Below, piece after piece: positions 21,732-33,186 of a stretch of 64,000 nucleotides of DNA; within the stretch, counting starts at the first letter, position 1, and the number at the start of each line of letters is the position of its first letter. The notes beneath the pieces were generated by a model, which did not search any database, had not been told where the DNA came from, and saw only the letters and a list, made by a program, of their open reading frames with translations. The position numbers were made by a program, and so were the translations under genes. The DNA comes from Aaosphaeria pasadenensis (lineage: Eukaryota > Ascomycota > Dothideomycetes > Pleosporales): the NCBI GenBank assembly GCA_022813625.1, contig JAKLMB010000027.1, forward strand, positions 1 through 64,000. The letters run 5' to 3'.

Positions 21732-23556
21732 TCAGTCGTCGTACTCGCGTCTAGGTGCACGCCGTGAGTTGCGTCGTCGTCGGGTCCCGCGGCGGAAGTC
21801 CTCCGAATCCGAGTCGCTATACTCATCAAAACCGCCATCATAGCGATTGGAAGACCTACCATCCCGAGACAAATCTCGAGAACGATCTCGCGAAGGCGAC
21901 GGTGAAAGGGAGGATTCGTCACGCCTCCGGTGGCTGCGGCTGCGGCTGCGACTTCGTTCGCGCTCACGCTCTCCTTCGCCAGCCACTCGAGAAGCTTCAC
22001 GAAGTAGTTTCTTTCTGTAAAGGAAAAGAAGGAAAATCAGTCATGCGGCCAACAAAAGAAACGTAACAAGCTTATCAAAACACTCAAATCGTAGACAATG
22101 CGCCGACATAAGTCTGTCCTCATGTGGTCGTCGTCGTGTTCGTCGCCGCCATCATCATTCTCATCATTACCACTTACTTCTCATGTCTCTTCTCCAACTG
22201 TCTACCGCCCAATCCGCCGATAGCCGCACCTACGAGAGTACTTAGCGTGCCCTTGCCAACAGCGTTGCCAGCCAGTCCTCCAGCCAACGCACCTCCCACT
22301 GAAGCCGCCAAGCCTCGTTCACGTTCGTCAAGTCCATCGAACCTATCACGGAACTTCTCAGTGACTCGACTACGACTGCGGCCGTGATGACCAACAGACT
22401 TCGCCCTGTGGCGATGCCCGTCACTGTGCTTATGACTATGACGGCGCGAGGGCGAGACGTCGTCTTCACGGCTTGGCGGATCATGGTAGGTGCTCAGCTG
22501 GTTGTCGTGGTACGGCGCGATCGATGGCTGGGAGCGCGACTCCTGGCGATAGAACGGAGGCGGGGATGGATAGGTGTTACCCGGCGCTCTGTAGCCTGCT
22601 GGAGGTGCTGCTGCATATTCTGCAGGGTTGTAGGTGGGATAAGGATTCGTCGGGGGGATGGGAGCATTCACAGGGGATGGAGAATACCCAGGACCCGGAG
22701 TATATCGTGCTGCAAAGGAAGACTGTGCAGTCGAAGTGTTTTGTTGACCCTGGGGCTGGGGGGAGTTAGTACTAGAGATGCGTAGCAATGCCGCCGTTGG
22801 CGGTTCGAGAGAAGGTGAGAAAGAAGTCGCAAGCGGAGAGCCGCGATGCGCAAGAGCACCCCAAGTCGGAGATTGAATAGGAAAGAGATGTGCCAACGGC
22901 GCCGTGGCGGATCGATTCATTACCCTGGCCGGAAGCGTATGTGCCCGGGTGAATGGATTCGCCGTGGCTATCGTCGCACTGCGAGAACGAAAAGTTGTAT
23001 TTACCTGAGGTGAGTACCCGTACTCGGCTCTGGGAGGGTATTCATTGCCCATCGGCGGTGCAGCGGGTGCCGCGGGTTGAGGTGCGTACTCTGCTGGATT
23101 GTAGGGTCGATACTCAGAGGTTGGGGGTGGGGGAAACTGAGGGATCCCTTGACTGCGGTCCATGTCTGCGTAGATGTTTCCTGTACTGCCAAATTCAGAA
23201 GGGCGCTGTGTGTGTCTGCCACGACTGGAGCCCGTATCCTCGCGTGTATCTGCTCCTAGACTTTTCGCACGGCGACGTCGCTGTTTATCGCGATATTCTC
23301 GTTCGTAGTCGGTGTCGTCGTACCCGCTGTAGTCGGAATAATCGGTGGTAGGGGTACGGTCGCGGCGGGATCGTCGACGGTCGCTGTCTGATTGTCTCTG
23401 TTCGCTCTTGTTGCGAGTATCTCTGTTGGATTTGCTCTTCTTTTTGTTCTTTTTCTTTTCTTCGGGGGTGAAGAAGCCACCTGGAATGGATTCAAAGAAT
23501 CTGTCAGGAATCCTGTCGGCACCGTAATCTATTGCTTTGAATGCCAGCGCGGCCAT
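21732..23556 (-). CDS. Glycine-zipper protein with proline-rich body and RS-like tail
   Basis: Two exons, 23556-22178 and 22014-21732 (GTAAGT donor, ACAG acceptor), give 553 aa. N-terminus: ALAFKAIDYGADRIPDRFFE, then a Lys/Arg-rich stretch. A Pro/Tyr-rich low-complexity body contains YNPAEYAP-type repeats. Near residues 425-460 is a glycine zipper (GLAASVGGALAGGLAG, then TLSTLVGAAIGGLGG), a pattern able to form a paired membrane or helical hairpin. The last exon adds RERERSRSRSRSHRRR and an acidic Ser/Asp end. Related fungal proteins are annotated only as hypothetical. A 255-nt stop-free segment (23004-22750) has good splice signals, so a 468-aa isoform is possible. Function unknown. Confidence 0.78.
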
Positions 23557-26500
23557 TTTGAACCTGGGCGCCTGACAGGGCTGAAATCCGGTTCCTTAGG
23601 GTTGGTAGGGTACTCGTACGTGGAGTGGAGAGTTGACGTAGACGGACAGTAAACAGTGACGGTGGGGGGCTGTGAGGCTGGCTGTGATTGGCGAGATGGA
23701 TCCAGGCGGGTGTGCAAGGGGCCTGAAGGTTGGATAGCGCCGACGATAGGGCGACGAGTCGGACGGAGGAGAATGAAGGATAATGAATGGTGGAAGGGGG
23801 TTCGAGATTACACAGGTTGGTGATGGTGGTGTTGATATATGTGGAGGATGTGGCAATTGGTCGGCAGGAAAGAGAGATGCGAGGCACAACAATGTAGGGT
23901 ACGTGATGGGGAAGGTAGTAGCAGCTGTAGTAGTAGCTGTAGTGGTAGCAAGAACGGATTGGCACGCTTGTTTGCTGATTAAAGATTTGCTCTCTAATAG
24001 ATCGTACGTATGTCGTGACGGGAGAATGATAGTTGTAGTCGTAAGTCGTGAAGGTTATGGGGACAGATGGAGAGAGGGGGATCGTATTGATTTTGAGAAG
24101 AAGTCAAGAGGGAGGTGGCGATATAAATTTCTTAAGGAAAACAACGGGGGTTGGGGTGACGAGGTGACTTTTCCAACTAAATCTCTTGGGAGATGATGGA
24201 AGAATAGAAAAGGAATGAAGGAAGCAATTGAGAGATATTGTAATTGGAGGGCAAGGGAAAAAGTCACGATGTGTTGCATAATTGCGGGTGCAGCGCAGGT
24301 GGGAGGTGGGAGGTACGAGGCGGAGGAGGCGGCTGAGGAAGTTGACGTCATTCCCTGTCCAGAACAGCAGGGGATGACCTCGTAAGGGTCTCATTACTCG
24401 TACAACTGTGTAAGAGCCGTAACTCGTCTCGGTCTCTGTGACGCTGTCTACAAACTCCTCTCAAAATGCCCCAAACTCATCCCTCATGCTCTGTCAAATA
24501 ATATACTCGTACTTTGTCTACTACACACAACAGCCGCTACTTGATCTGCCACTCACTCCCGCTGAGCGCATCATTCATTCATCGTGACGAAGGAAGGGAA
24601 AGAAAGAACTGCATTGGTCTTCACCCCAAAAGTCTTCTGTCATTGCGGAACAGCTGACCATTAGCATGTCGTCCATTGCCCAGGAAGATTCTGGCCCTGC
24701 TAGACCCGTTGTTGATCTCGTGAACACCTGCATCCTCAGCTTCCCACACATCTCGACTCCCCGTCTTGAAGATGTGGGATAGTGCGCTGCGCTTTTGTTT
24801 TGTCCACCCATCCTCAACTGCCGATTCCATCTTCTCCCATCTGTGCACGCTCTCGCCTCAGCATCAACATGAGACCTTGCCGACGCCGCAGAATTTAGCC
24901 ATCTACGGCCAATTCACCATCCACTAAAGGGCCTCTCCTCCGGCCCGGATCATGCCGCGGCGCCATCGTCAACTATTGTACAAGTATCACTACTCGTACA
25001 ATAATACCCCACAACAGAAGAGGATCGTGTCACTTGCTGCCCACCTCAGACCCAGAACCACTGTGGTGTGGAGCCCGCCCATATGCCCGATGACGAAATG
25101 TCTTAGGGTGAGATCGTGTCCTCACCGCTGCCCATGGGCCACATCCCACCCACGTTTCTGCTCACCGTCACGTATTCCATCTGCAAGGGGGTTGCTTGTA
25201 CGTGCTATGACTTGTTCACGATAGATATCGTGAATGACGATAGATTGTCATGGCTTGAGCTTGATTGGCACCTTTGGCACGGTTGGCATCAGAGTTTGGG
25301 TTGATAAGAAACCGCCCGAAACAGTGTTACATTTGCACTCTGTAATAGGAGAGTTCAGACATCTTGCACTCAAAAAGAAGAGTTAGTACCATGCATAGGG
25401 CGTAATCAACATAGAAAGACGAAGGTTGGTTGTAGTTTATATTGTAATGTCCGTTATTAAAGAGTATGAACTCTTCTCTGAAGTCAAGAATAATAATCGG
25501 GACATATACTCCGTACATAGACAGTACCTACTACTCAAAATCTAGAGACAACATGCCTATATTTATTCAATTTCAAATTTCCTGTCGTGGTAAAACCCAA
25601 AAATGCGTACGAACACTTGTGGCCGTGGTCGAGTCGTGAAGTCCAACCACACCTAACAGCCCAACCACCCTCATAATACCGGAAACCCCTTCTCTCTCTC
25701 ACAAACACAACCCCCATCTGCAAGACCAACCAAATTCCCAGTCTATCCAACCATAATTCGCGCAAAATCATCCCCCCAAATTCCCATTCCGCTTCCCTTT
25801 GCCGCGTGCATGCGACGCGCCATCGCACTAAACCCAATGGAGCATCGCCGCCATCAGGCAGACATATAAACCTTTAGAAAAGCAAAATAATCCTCTCCAC
25901 GCCGAGAGAAACCCATACAAAACAACACAATATCTCCAATTGTTTTATTTTTGAGATACTGCAATCTTTCAATCAATTGCATTGACGCCAATGGCAAAGT
26001 CGAAGATTCACGATGATGGGGGAAGGTGGAGGCCTTCCTTGGTCAGGAGAGGCGGTGGCGGTTCCCCTTGGGAGTTGTGTTCTTCACAGTTTTCATTGAC
26101 AAAGCAAGAGGAAGAGGTCTTTGGTTCCAGCTACGATATATTGAATCAAACGATCGATCAAACGTTATGCTGACTATCAAACGCCCGATCGAATGGGGAT
26201 GGGGTCTTTCTCCTCTCCTTCGGATTGAACCGGGAGATAATTCTAATGCAGAATTTGGAAGAAAGGGGAAAGGGGGAAAAGGGAAGATTAGGATTCAGAG
26301 GAGAGAAGAGGAAGACTACAGATCACAAGAACATTAAGAGCGGGGTCGAAGAGAGAAAAAGGCAAGAGGAAGAAAGCATTCGCCACGCGCCAATGTCATC
26401 GCCATCGCTATCGCCAATTCCAATTTTGATATCCCACGCGCAACCCAAAATCAAAGGGGGAGAAGAAGACCGAGAAGAACTCCAGATATGCCAATGTCGT

Positions 26501-26932
26501 CGTCGTGAACAATTTTGTTTGTGGAGCACTTCCATCACCGAGACCGAGAGGAGAAAACGCGATTCGAATTACAAGAAAGGGGTAGGAGGGGTGATTTGAT
26601 CAACTGAAAAGGAGCCATGGAAAAGAGAAGGGAATGGAAACGTCGCATCGACAGGAGATCCGAGATAAAACGCTTCAGAGTGGCCCCAGAGTGACCGCAA
26701 CGTTGCGTGGTTTCTTAACTATGCAAGAGACCAAAACCAAGGAGTAAGTGCACATGCAGGAAAAGCCAGCCGGCATGACGTATATGGGGTATCGTATCGT
26801 GTAGGGTATCCATGCTCGGTCTCCGCTGAGCGGTCCGAGATGGGGAGGAAGGAAAGAAAGGGAAAGATTGCGAACTTGATGTGTGTCTCATGATTGAACA
26901 CCAATCACACTTGTACCACATACTTTCTCTTT
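23557..26932. other. Gene-poor region, 3.4 kb
   Basis: The part nearest 23,560 is the promoter/leader of the glycine-zipper gene and is CT-rich on its coding strand. Elsewhere only short frames of up to about 150 codons occur, with no domain or plausible splice structure. No mobile element recognised. Confidence 0.5.
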
Positions 26933-27823
26933 TCAACGGAAGGGAGCACCTCCTATGGGACGTCTGCCTATATGCTGGCGTTGCTGCCCCCTTCCGTCGC
27001 GGCCGTTACGTGCCCGCCGACTATTATTGGTAAGAGTGTAGTTCAGCGGTGTCCGTGTCAGGTTGTGGTTTCCTCCCATCAATTCCTTCAGGTCTTGGTC
27101 ATCGATGAGACGCTTCTTCCACAGGTGTTGGTACATCCTGAAGTCGGGCCTCGAGGTACGTAACGTCTCTCCCAATACCGAGTGGTGGAATTCCACATGG
27201 TCCATTCGCAGTTCCCATGCGTAGAACCCGCTTTCGCTGTAGGTTTTGAAATCACAGAGTGGACATAGGACTTCCCTGGGTGGTTCTTCACCGCGCCAGT
27301 GGGATAAGCAATGTGTACGCCATTCCCGTGGATCGTGTGTTATGTAGTTGCAGCTGAGGAAGTGAAAGCAACACTCGTATGTCGGGTGTCGAATGTCATT
27401 CTCTGTGCGTTCAAGCACCCCGTTCCGCTCCTCCAGCAATGGGACCCCCGAGAGACGGCTTACGATGCTTGTGCTAATCGATGTCTCGGTGGGAGTTGCT
27501 TCGGAATAGTTGTAGAGAGAGGGCGGGTGCGTGGACGTGTCGGAGGGTTGGTGTATGCATGCGGGAGCCATGGAGGAGTTGCTTCGTTGCGATCGCGGCT
27601 TGGACGGACTGGAACTGAACGAGCCAGGTCCAGGCCCATCAAAAGACTGTGAAATTTGTGCCAGACGAGCGTGGATGTCTCTCGTGGGTGACGAGAGCCA
27701 CTCGCCGATCTGGGGATGTGTGACGGAACTTTCGAGGATGGCGGCCAGCGACACGCTGGCGACCGCGGGGTGCTCGTCCATCAGTAAAGTGTGGCGCATG
27801 AGGGGTCCACAAGCCGCAGCCAT
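26933..27823 (-). CDS. C2H2-like zinc-finger protein, function unknown
   Basis: Single exon, 296 aa, starting MAAACGPLMRHTLLMDEHP. The first 140 residues are Ser/Pro/Thr-rich. Residues about 145-220 hold two Cys/His units: CCFHFLSC..HCLSH and CPLCDF..DHVEFHH, the second with clear C-x2-C and H-x3-H pairs. Between them the conserved THDPREWRTHCLSHWRGEEP region looks like a known fungal family of unnamed zinc-finger proteins. The C-terminus is basic with NGRDGRGQQRQH, compatible with nuclear location. It is isolated, with more than 3 kb without genes on each side. DNA binding is an inference only. Confidence 0.75.
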   Translation of the reverse strand: MAAACGPLMRHTLLMDEHPAVASVSLAAILESSVTHPQIGEWLSSPTRDIHARLAQISQSFDGPGPGSFSSSPSKPRSQRSNSSMAPACIHQPSDTSTHPPSLYNYSEATPTETSISTSIVSRLSGVPLLEERNGVLERTENDIRHPTYECCFHFLSCNYITHDPREWRTHCLSHWRGEEPPREVLCPLCDFKTYSESGFYAWELRMDHVEFHHSVLGETLRTSRPDFRMYQHLWKKRLIDDQDLKELMGGNHNLTRTPLNYTLTNNSRRARNGRDGRGQQRQHIGRRPIGGAPFR

Positions 27824-30800
27824 GCCCTTCTACAACCTCATTTTCTTCAGCCTTGTGTGATAGATTACGGGCAAACTGCCGTGCTGGGGTCTATCATGTG
27901 GGGACTCACTGGTGGTAGGCTGGCGTTAAAAGGGTGTCTCCCTTCTCACACAAGGCGTTGGCCGTTGTACACGGGCACCGGGCAGGTATGAGGTTTGCTG
28001 AAGGGTGGGCTAGACTTTGAAGGGTTCTAGCGCCGGGAGGGTTCGTCGTGAATCAGTCAGTGCTCAATTCCTTCATCACCAACTACAAAACCATTCACCC
28101 TCATTATCATCACACGCGTTCTCCCTCCAGACCGCGCGTTTCTTATACCTCCCGTGCCGCAACGATGGCTACTAGGAAACGTGATGCGGCTCTGCAAGCT
28201 TCAAGTCGTCTCATTCGACAGACCCCTCCATCTCTGCTAGAGTCCTTATAGGCCATGAGCTTCCGAATTGAACTCGTCACCGATGGAGACATACAAGTAT
28301 TGTTGCAGCATTACTCTGGAGTCGAACACGTTGGTGCCTCTCCCGATCGTCACTGTGGGCCAATGAATCCCAACCCAGTCCCACAAGAGATGGAAAAGGT
28401 TTACACATAACCGCACGCTAGTCCGTATAACCTTAGGCTTCACCTGTGTCCTGTATTGTATGCGTTTGCATACGTCCAATATCTTGCCTGAGCGGGTCAG
28501 GCATCAATCCATTGGTCCCGAAAACACTGAAGATGGCAGTTCTCCCCCATCTCAACGACTCTTGAAAGCGGGGTGCTGGCATGTTCAATCAGTAACTGAC
28601 TGCCACTTTGGGACTGCCGACCGCCTTTTCCAATGGAGATAGAGGTCGTTTGTATGGCAATCCGTCGGTGAAGCTCCCCACCCCGGCCCTCAGTGTTCCA
28701 ATATCGCTTAGGTTCTATCCAATGGCCTCAATCCTCATCCATCATCCTGCTCCTCTAGGATGTACGTTCAAGCTCTGTGAAGGACCAAGCACTCTAGCTG
28801 CTATTCTCTGTGTTACGCTCTGTCCATCTGCCCTATTCGCCTTGCTATGCCGACATGCTTTGGAAACCGCCTCCCCTCGTCCAACGACTACCATTGCAAC
28901 GTGACCACACACATTGATATTTCCCCGCGTACTTCCAATCCCTTTTGAATTGGTTTCTCTCCTACAGTGTTGAGCTTGGTCTCATAAATCAGGATTAATG
29001 TCAATGATATACCTCCTCGAGGCCCAATTTATGTCTCCGGTTGGCAGAGCAGTTGCGTTTTGTCGACCCATGTCGTGCTCAATCCCCGGAGATATTCCTC
29101 AGGACATACACACAGACTGTAAGACGGCGTCGTGTCCAACTACCTTACTCTCCAGCAGCCTTGCCAACAGCAAGCAGCACGAACTTGATACAAGTAAACG
29201 GTGCTACACGGCCAGTGCTCTGAAGGTATTCTAGTTACCAATCTTAGGAATTCTTTCTGCCAGACAATTTTCCCATACGTCGTTCGCGGTTCAACGTCCT
29301 TTTATCCCCTTATCTGACAATGGCCGTCTAAAGATACTGTTCCTTGGGACGCAGTACTCTGTCTAGAGGTCATGAGTCTGAAGGCTCGATTGAATAGTGC
29401 GTGTAGCAGAATTCTTCTGGTACCATCAAAATCAGGGGGTCCGAGTCTGCCAAATGGAGCACATATTGATGCCATCTGAAATCGAGAATGTGCCCACAGA
29501 GTCAAGGTAACGCCGTTGTCAGGAAGTTTTCCAGCCCGTTAATCTCGGCCTTCTGCCGCCTCCCAGGTAGATGCTACGAGAAGTGTCTTTCAAAAGGGGC
29601 GTACACTTATGTATTTACATGATCACTTACGTCGACATCAGGCCATTCTTGATCCTACCCTGCCCAACTGAGCGGGAGATCGCCGAGCAGGTATCAAAAT
29701 CCCAGAAATGGAGAGGATTGCAATATCGGCGATGATGATGAATGGACCTGATTTGCATGGTTTTCGGGAAGGAACATGGATGCTGGTTCTGGTGTAAGCA
29801 AGCAAGCACGGTCAGAACGGGGCGAGTGATGAATTATTGTCGCCGACCATGACACCACGCAAATCTCCGCAATACATACCATGTCTAGAATAGCATATTT
29901 ACCCATAGCTTGTTGTACGAAATCGGCGAGGCTGGAGCTCCTGTTGTATCCTGCGACATCTTCGAGGAGTCACAACAGGAATCCCTACGTACGGAGTACA
30001 GACAACGGCGAATGGAGGTAATGTCGTCGCCGATATGCACACACTGTCGGCGAACATGCAATGCGTCAATGTCCATCGTTTCAGAAACCGAAACAATTCT
30101 TCAAACTAGATTACAGCCCTGTCAACGCTCGTATCTTCGGGTGGATCCACCGAACGGGGATACCAGGTACCAGGTGCAAGGGATGTATCACGTGATCATA
30201 CACTTTGGGACAATGTGCAATTCACCTTCAATGACACCGCGCCTATTGCTCTGTTCCATGTCAGGATTCAGGAATACGATTGCAGATTACGATTCCCCAT
30301 CCGAAGAGGTGAATGGAAAGACGCCGATAAGTAAGTAGGGGATTGGTAACCGCCGAATCCGATAGAACGACCGCCCGTCTTCGCCGTTATTAGCGGAAGC
30401 TGAGGTCGGCGAGCTGGATGCGGCATTGATTGAATGGAAAGCAAAATCTGCCCAAGCAACCAGAGCCAAGGCGGGATGTCGAGCTGGGTTCTTTACCATC
30501 CGCGGTGTTTATGCAACCCTGCAGGAGGGGTTTTGAAAGTGGCATTCATGTAATTATCCTTCTGCTTGATGTGTGACTTGTATGATTCTGAAAGTTTATA
30601 CCGAAGATCATAATCACACAGCCATTACATCCGACTTGATTCTTCGCAACAGAAGTAGGGCTGGGTCCATTATTATGGCTTTGCTCGGTTTCAAATAAAA
30701 ACCGAGATACAGAAAAAGTATAGGTATCATCAATTACATCTTATCGACGCGTATCGAATCGCCCCTGGCTCCGTCGTCTTTCGAGGTCGGCGAGGTCGAA

Positions 30801-31556
30801 TGGGCAATGCGCGGGTCGCATCCACTGGAGCGGCGGTCCTTCCCCACATGGACTGGAATGCGAACAACGAGATCAAGGGTCGAAAGACCTATCAAGTGAT
30901 GGAATTTGTAGGAAGCCGTATTACAATTCTTAGACGCTGAAAATTAAATGACAGAAATGATTTTTTTTCTTTCCATGTCATCGGCGACCTTCCTCCTACC
31001 TAGGTATTACGAGTATGCATGAACGTGGGCCCCGATCCATGTGCCGCCCACGTTCTATGTGGCTGTCAGCCTAGCCATCAGCGTTTAGTTCGAGAAGCCC
31101 ATCCCTCCTTTTTGGGTAAACTCTCGAGCATCGATATGCCCCATCTTTGTCAAGAATACGGGGAGAAGCACAGGTTCTCGCTCGACCATAACAGCGGACT
31201 CGAGTTTTGCCTTTGCCCATCGCGTACTCGAACACCATGGTCCGCTTACAGCTAACAATTTGACCGTATATTAGGTATAGGCAGATATGTCGAGGCCTGC
31301 ATGAAATAAACAATGTTTATAGAGGGTCGAAGCAGGGGCATGACATGATTGCAAACTGATGTCACTAGGCGCGTGTAGCAACTAATAGTGCCCATGTGGC
31401 TTGCGGCTTCTTATGCTACTCGTAGGTAGCATGGGCCTTCTGTTTGCCGCACTTCTGCTTGGTATAAGACTACATTAGGCACTAGCCAACCAGGAATATC
31501 TATATCGACTTCCGCCATTCTTCTCTTTTCGACTTTCTTCGACATGAACCAAGATA
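27824..31556. other. Gene-poor region, 3.7 kb
   Basis: Contains only short frames. One at 28164-28251 (MATRKRDAALQASSRLIRQT...) looks like the start of a gene but ends after 28 codons with no recognisable second exon, so it may be a relic. A perfect 8-bp stem with 7-nt loop occurs at 30684-30706. No transposon genes or terminal repeats seen. Confidence 0.5.
30684..30706. repeat. Short perfect hairpin
   Basis: CTCGGTTT, 7-nt loop CAAATAA, then AAACCGAG: eight perfect pairs. It lies in gene-free DNA and is not followed by a T run, so no terminator role is claimed. Confidence 0.6.
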
Positions 31557-31573
31557 ATGTTCACTCCTGTTGA
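31544..31573 (+). promoter_or_regulatory. 9-codon uORF overlapping the transporter start
   Basis: ATG at 31544 in a different frame opens nine sense codons ending with TGA at 31571-31573, past the main ATG at 31557. Scanning ribosomes that use the first ATG would miss the transporter start, so it could repress translation if the 5' end of the mRNA includes it. Confidence 0.5.
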
Positions 31574-32598
31574 GACGAGCATCGGGGCCCTGTTGCTACA
31601 CCAAGCAACAAGTGTCCTCCTTTACCAGAATGGCAAAGTACTTGGTGCCTCGGGCTACCTTCGACGGTTGTTGACTGCTCCTACGAAAGATATCCTTACT
31701 TTCTTCGCTGGAATGGCTCTGAGCGCCCCGGTTCTTAAACTTTTCCTTCCAAAATTGGTCACTCAATACCCTCCTGTTCCAACCACATCGCAAGCGGCCC
31801 TGGTCACGGTAGTAGTGGGTGCCATCGTTGGACTTGGTACGAAGGTGAGCTATGCGAATTGCGTTTTTAGAGAATTTGTACTGATTCATCATTTAGTTCG
31901 CAAATGGATGTACCTCTGGCCACATGCTGTGTGGATTGTCTCGCCTTAGTGCTAGGTCGGCAAGTGCGGTGGCTTTGTTCTTTCCAGCTGCAATAGTGAC
32001 CCATCACATCGTGCACCCGACTCTCATTACAGAGGCGTGTAACTCTGCGGTTCCCTGCTACACGCCAACGTATCCGGATGCCACAACGTTACTGCCACTC
32101 ATCCTTCTGACCTTCGTCACCGTGTCTGCTGCGAAGATCATCCCTCGATTGGCTCTGAAGCTCACGGAGAGTGACGATAAGAAGGAGGCAATGTCTGTAG
32201 CACAGCAAGTGTCTCAATGCTTTGCTGGTCTGGAGTTTGGGTTGGGATTACACATCAGTCAGATGGCATCTCCGTCGAAGACGTTGTCGTTTCTTTCGCT
32301 TCCTCACTGGGCTGCTTGGGATCCTTCTTTGGCTATGGTAATGGTGTTCGGTGTATTACCAAATCTTCTGGAGTATCGAATGAGGGGACCGCGTCCTATT
32401 TTCAACAGCAAATACGAATTACCTACCAAGACTCTGAAGGATACAGACTGGAGGTTTGTGACCGGATCAATACTCTTTGGTATTGGTTGGGGTTTGACAG
32501 GTACTTGCCCAGGCCCAGCGATTTTGAGGGCACTGGCACAACCTCAATGGGGGTTTCTCTGGATGGGAGGCTTTTGGCTAGGTAGTCAAGTCCCATGA
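31557..32598 (+). CDS. YeeE/YedE-family sulfur (thiosulfate-type) transporter
   Basis: Polytopic membrane protein of the YeeE/YedE (DUF395) family, whose bacterial member TsuA imports thiosulfate. Two exons, 31557-31844 and 31897-32598, separated by a 52-nt intron; 329 aa. Splicing rebuilds the hallmark GTKFANGCTSGHMLCGLSRLS near residues 94-114. The second hallmark GWGLTGTCPGPA is near 303-314. These two conserved cysteine motifs line the substrate path in the family. The N-terminal part also has the family's GKVLGASGYLRR element. About eight hydrophobic segments are visible. A fungal substrate has not been shown by sequence; sulfur compounds are inferred. An overlapping uORF precedes it. 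Confidence 0.87.
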
Positions 32599-33186
32599 TA
32601 GTCTTCGCTGAAAATGGCATCTCTTACGATAGTTTCGTCAACTTTGCCTCATCTCTTGCTGAGACCTTTTGAATGTAACGTGAAGCACCGGTCTTCCTAT
32701 CTTGACAGTGCTAATCTACAGGGATGCGAGAATGTTCGACGTATTTCTGCTATGATATTCCATATGAATGGGTATTAGGAAAGTCGCACAAGTCCAGTAT
32801 GTGGTTCCTACTCCTAAATCATAGAATGCAAAAGGTTACGTAATGACAATATGTCAATTGCTACGAATTCTCTGAATGATTTCTGATTGTATATATTCAT
32901 GTCGTGTGAGGAAGTATTTTCAAGAAAGGAATTAATGAGATTAATGATGGTAATAGTAAATGATCACCATCTACCTAGTTATTTTGATTGATTGATGGGA
33001 CGGAACTGCTCTAGTCCGTTTCGGGAAAGGCTATGCCAAGGCCCGAGGTCTGAATTTCTTAAACTTTTTCTAGATCGCGGATGCGACAATAAATCTCAAG
33101 TACCCCAAGTCGCCAGAAAAGAACGATGATTCACTAAGTTTCCACTGAGAACACACAAATAATAAAATACACACACTATCACCAAT
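32599..33186. other. Intergenic region
   Basis: 588 bp between the transporter and UTP7, both on the plus strand. A/T-rich by eye in its second half. No gene seen; the UTP7 promoter must lie here. Confidence 0.5.

Noticed and set aside
28164..28251. Short frame MATRKRDAALQASSRLIRQT...
   Set aside because: Only 28 codons, and I could not find a following exon; kept only as a possible relic.
29885..30096. Minus-strand frame faintly recalling a HET-domain core (DIDALHVRRQC)
   Set aside because: The resemblance is confined to a few residues, lacks the HET consensus and no larger frame supports it.
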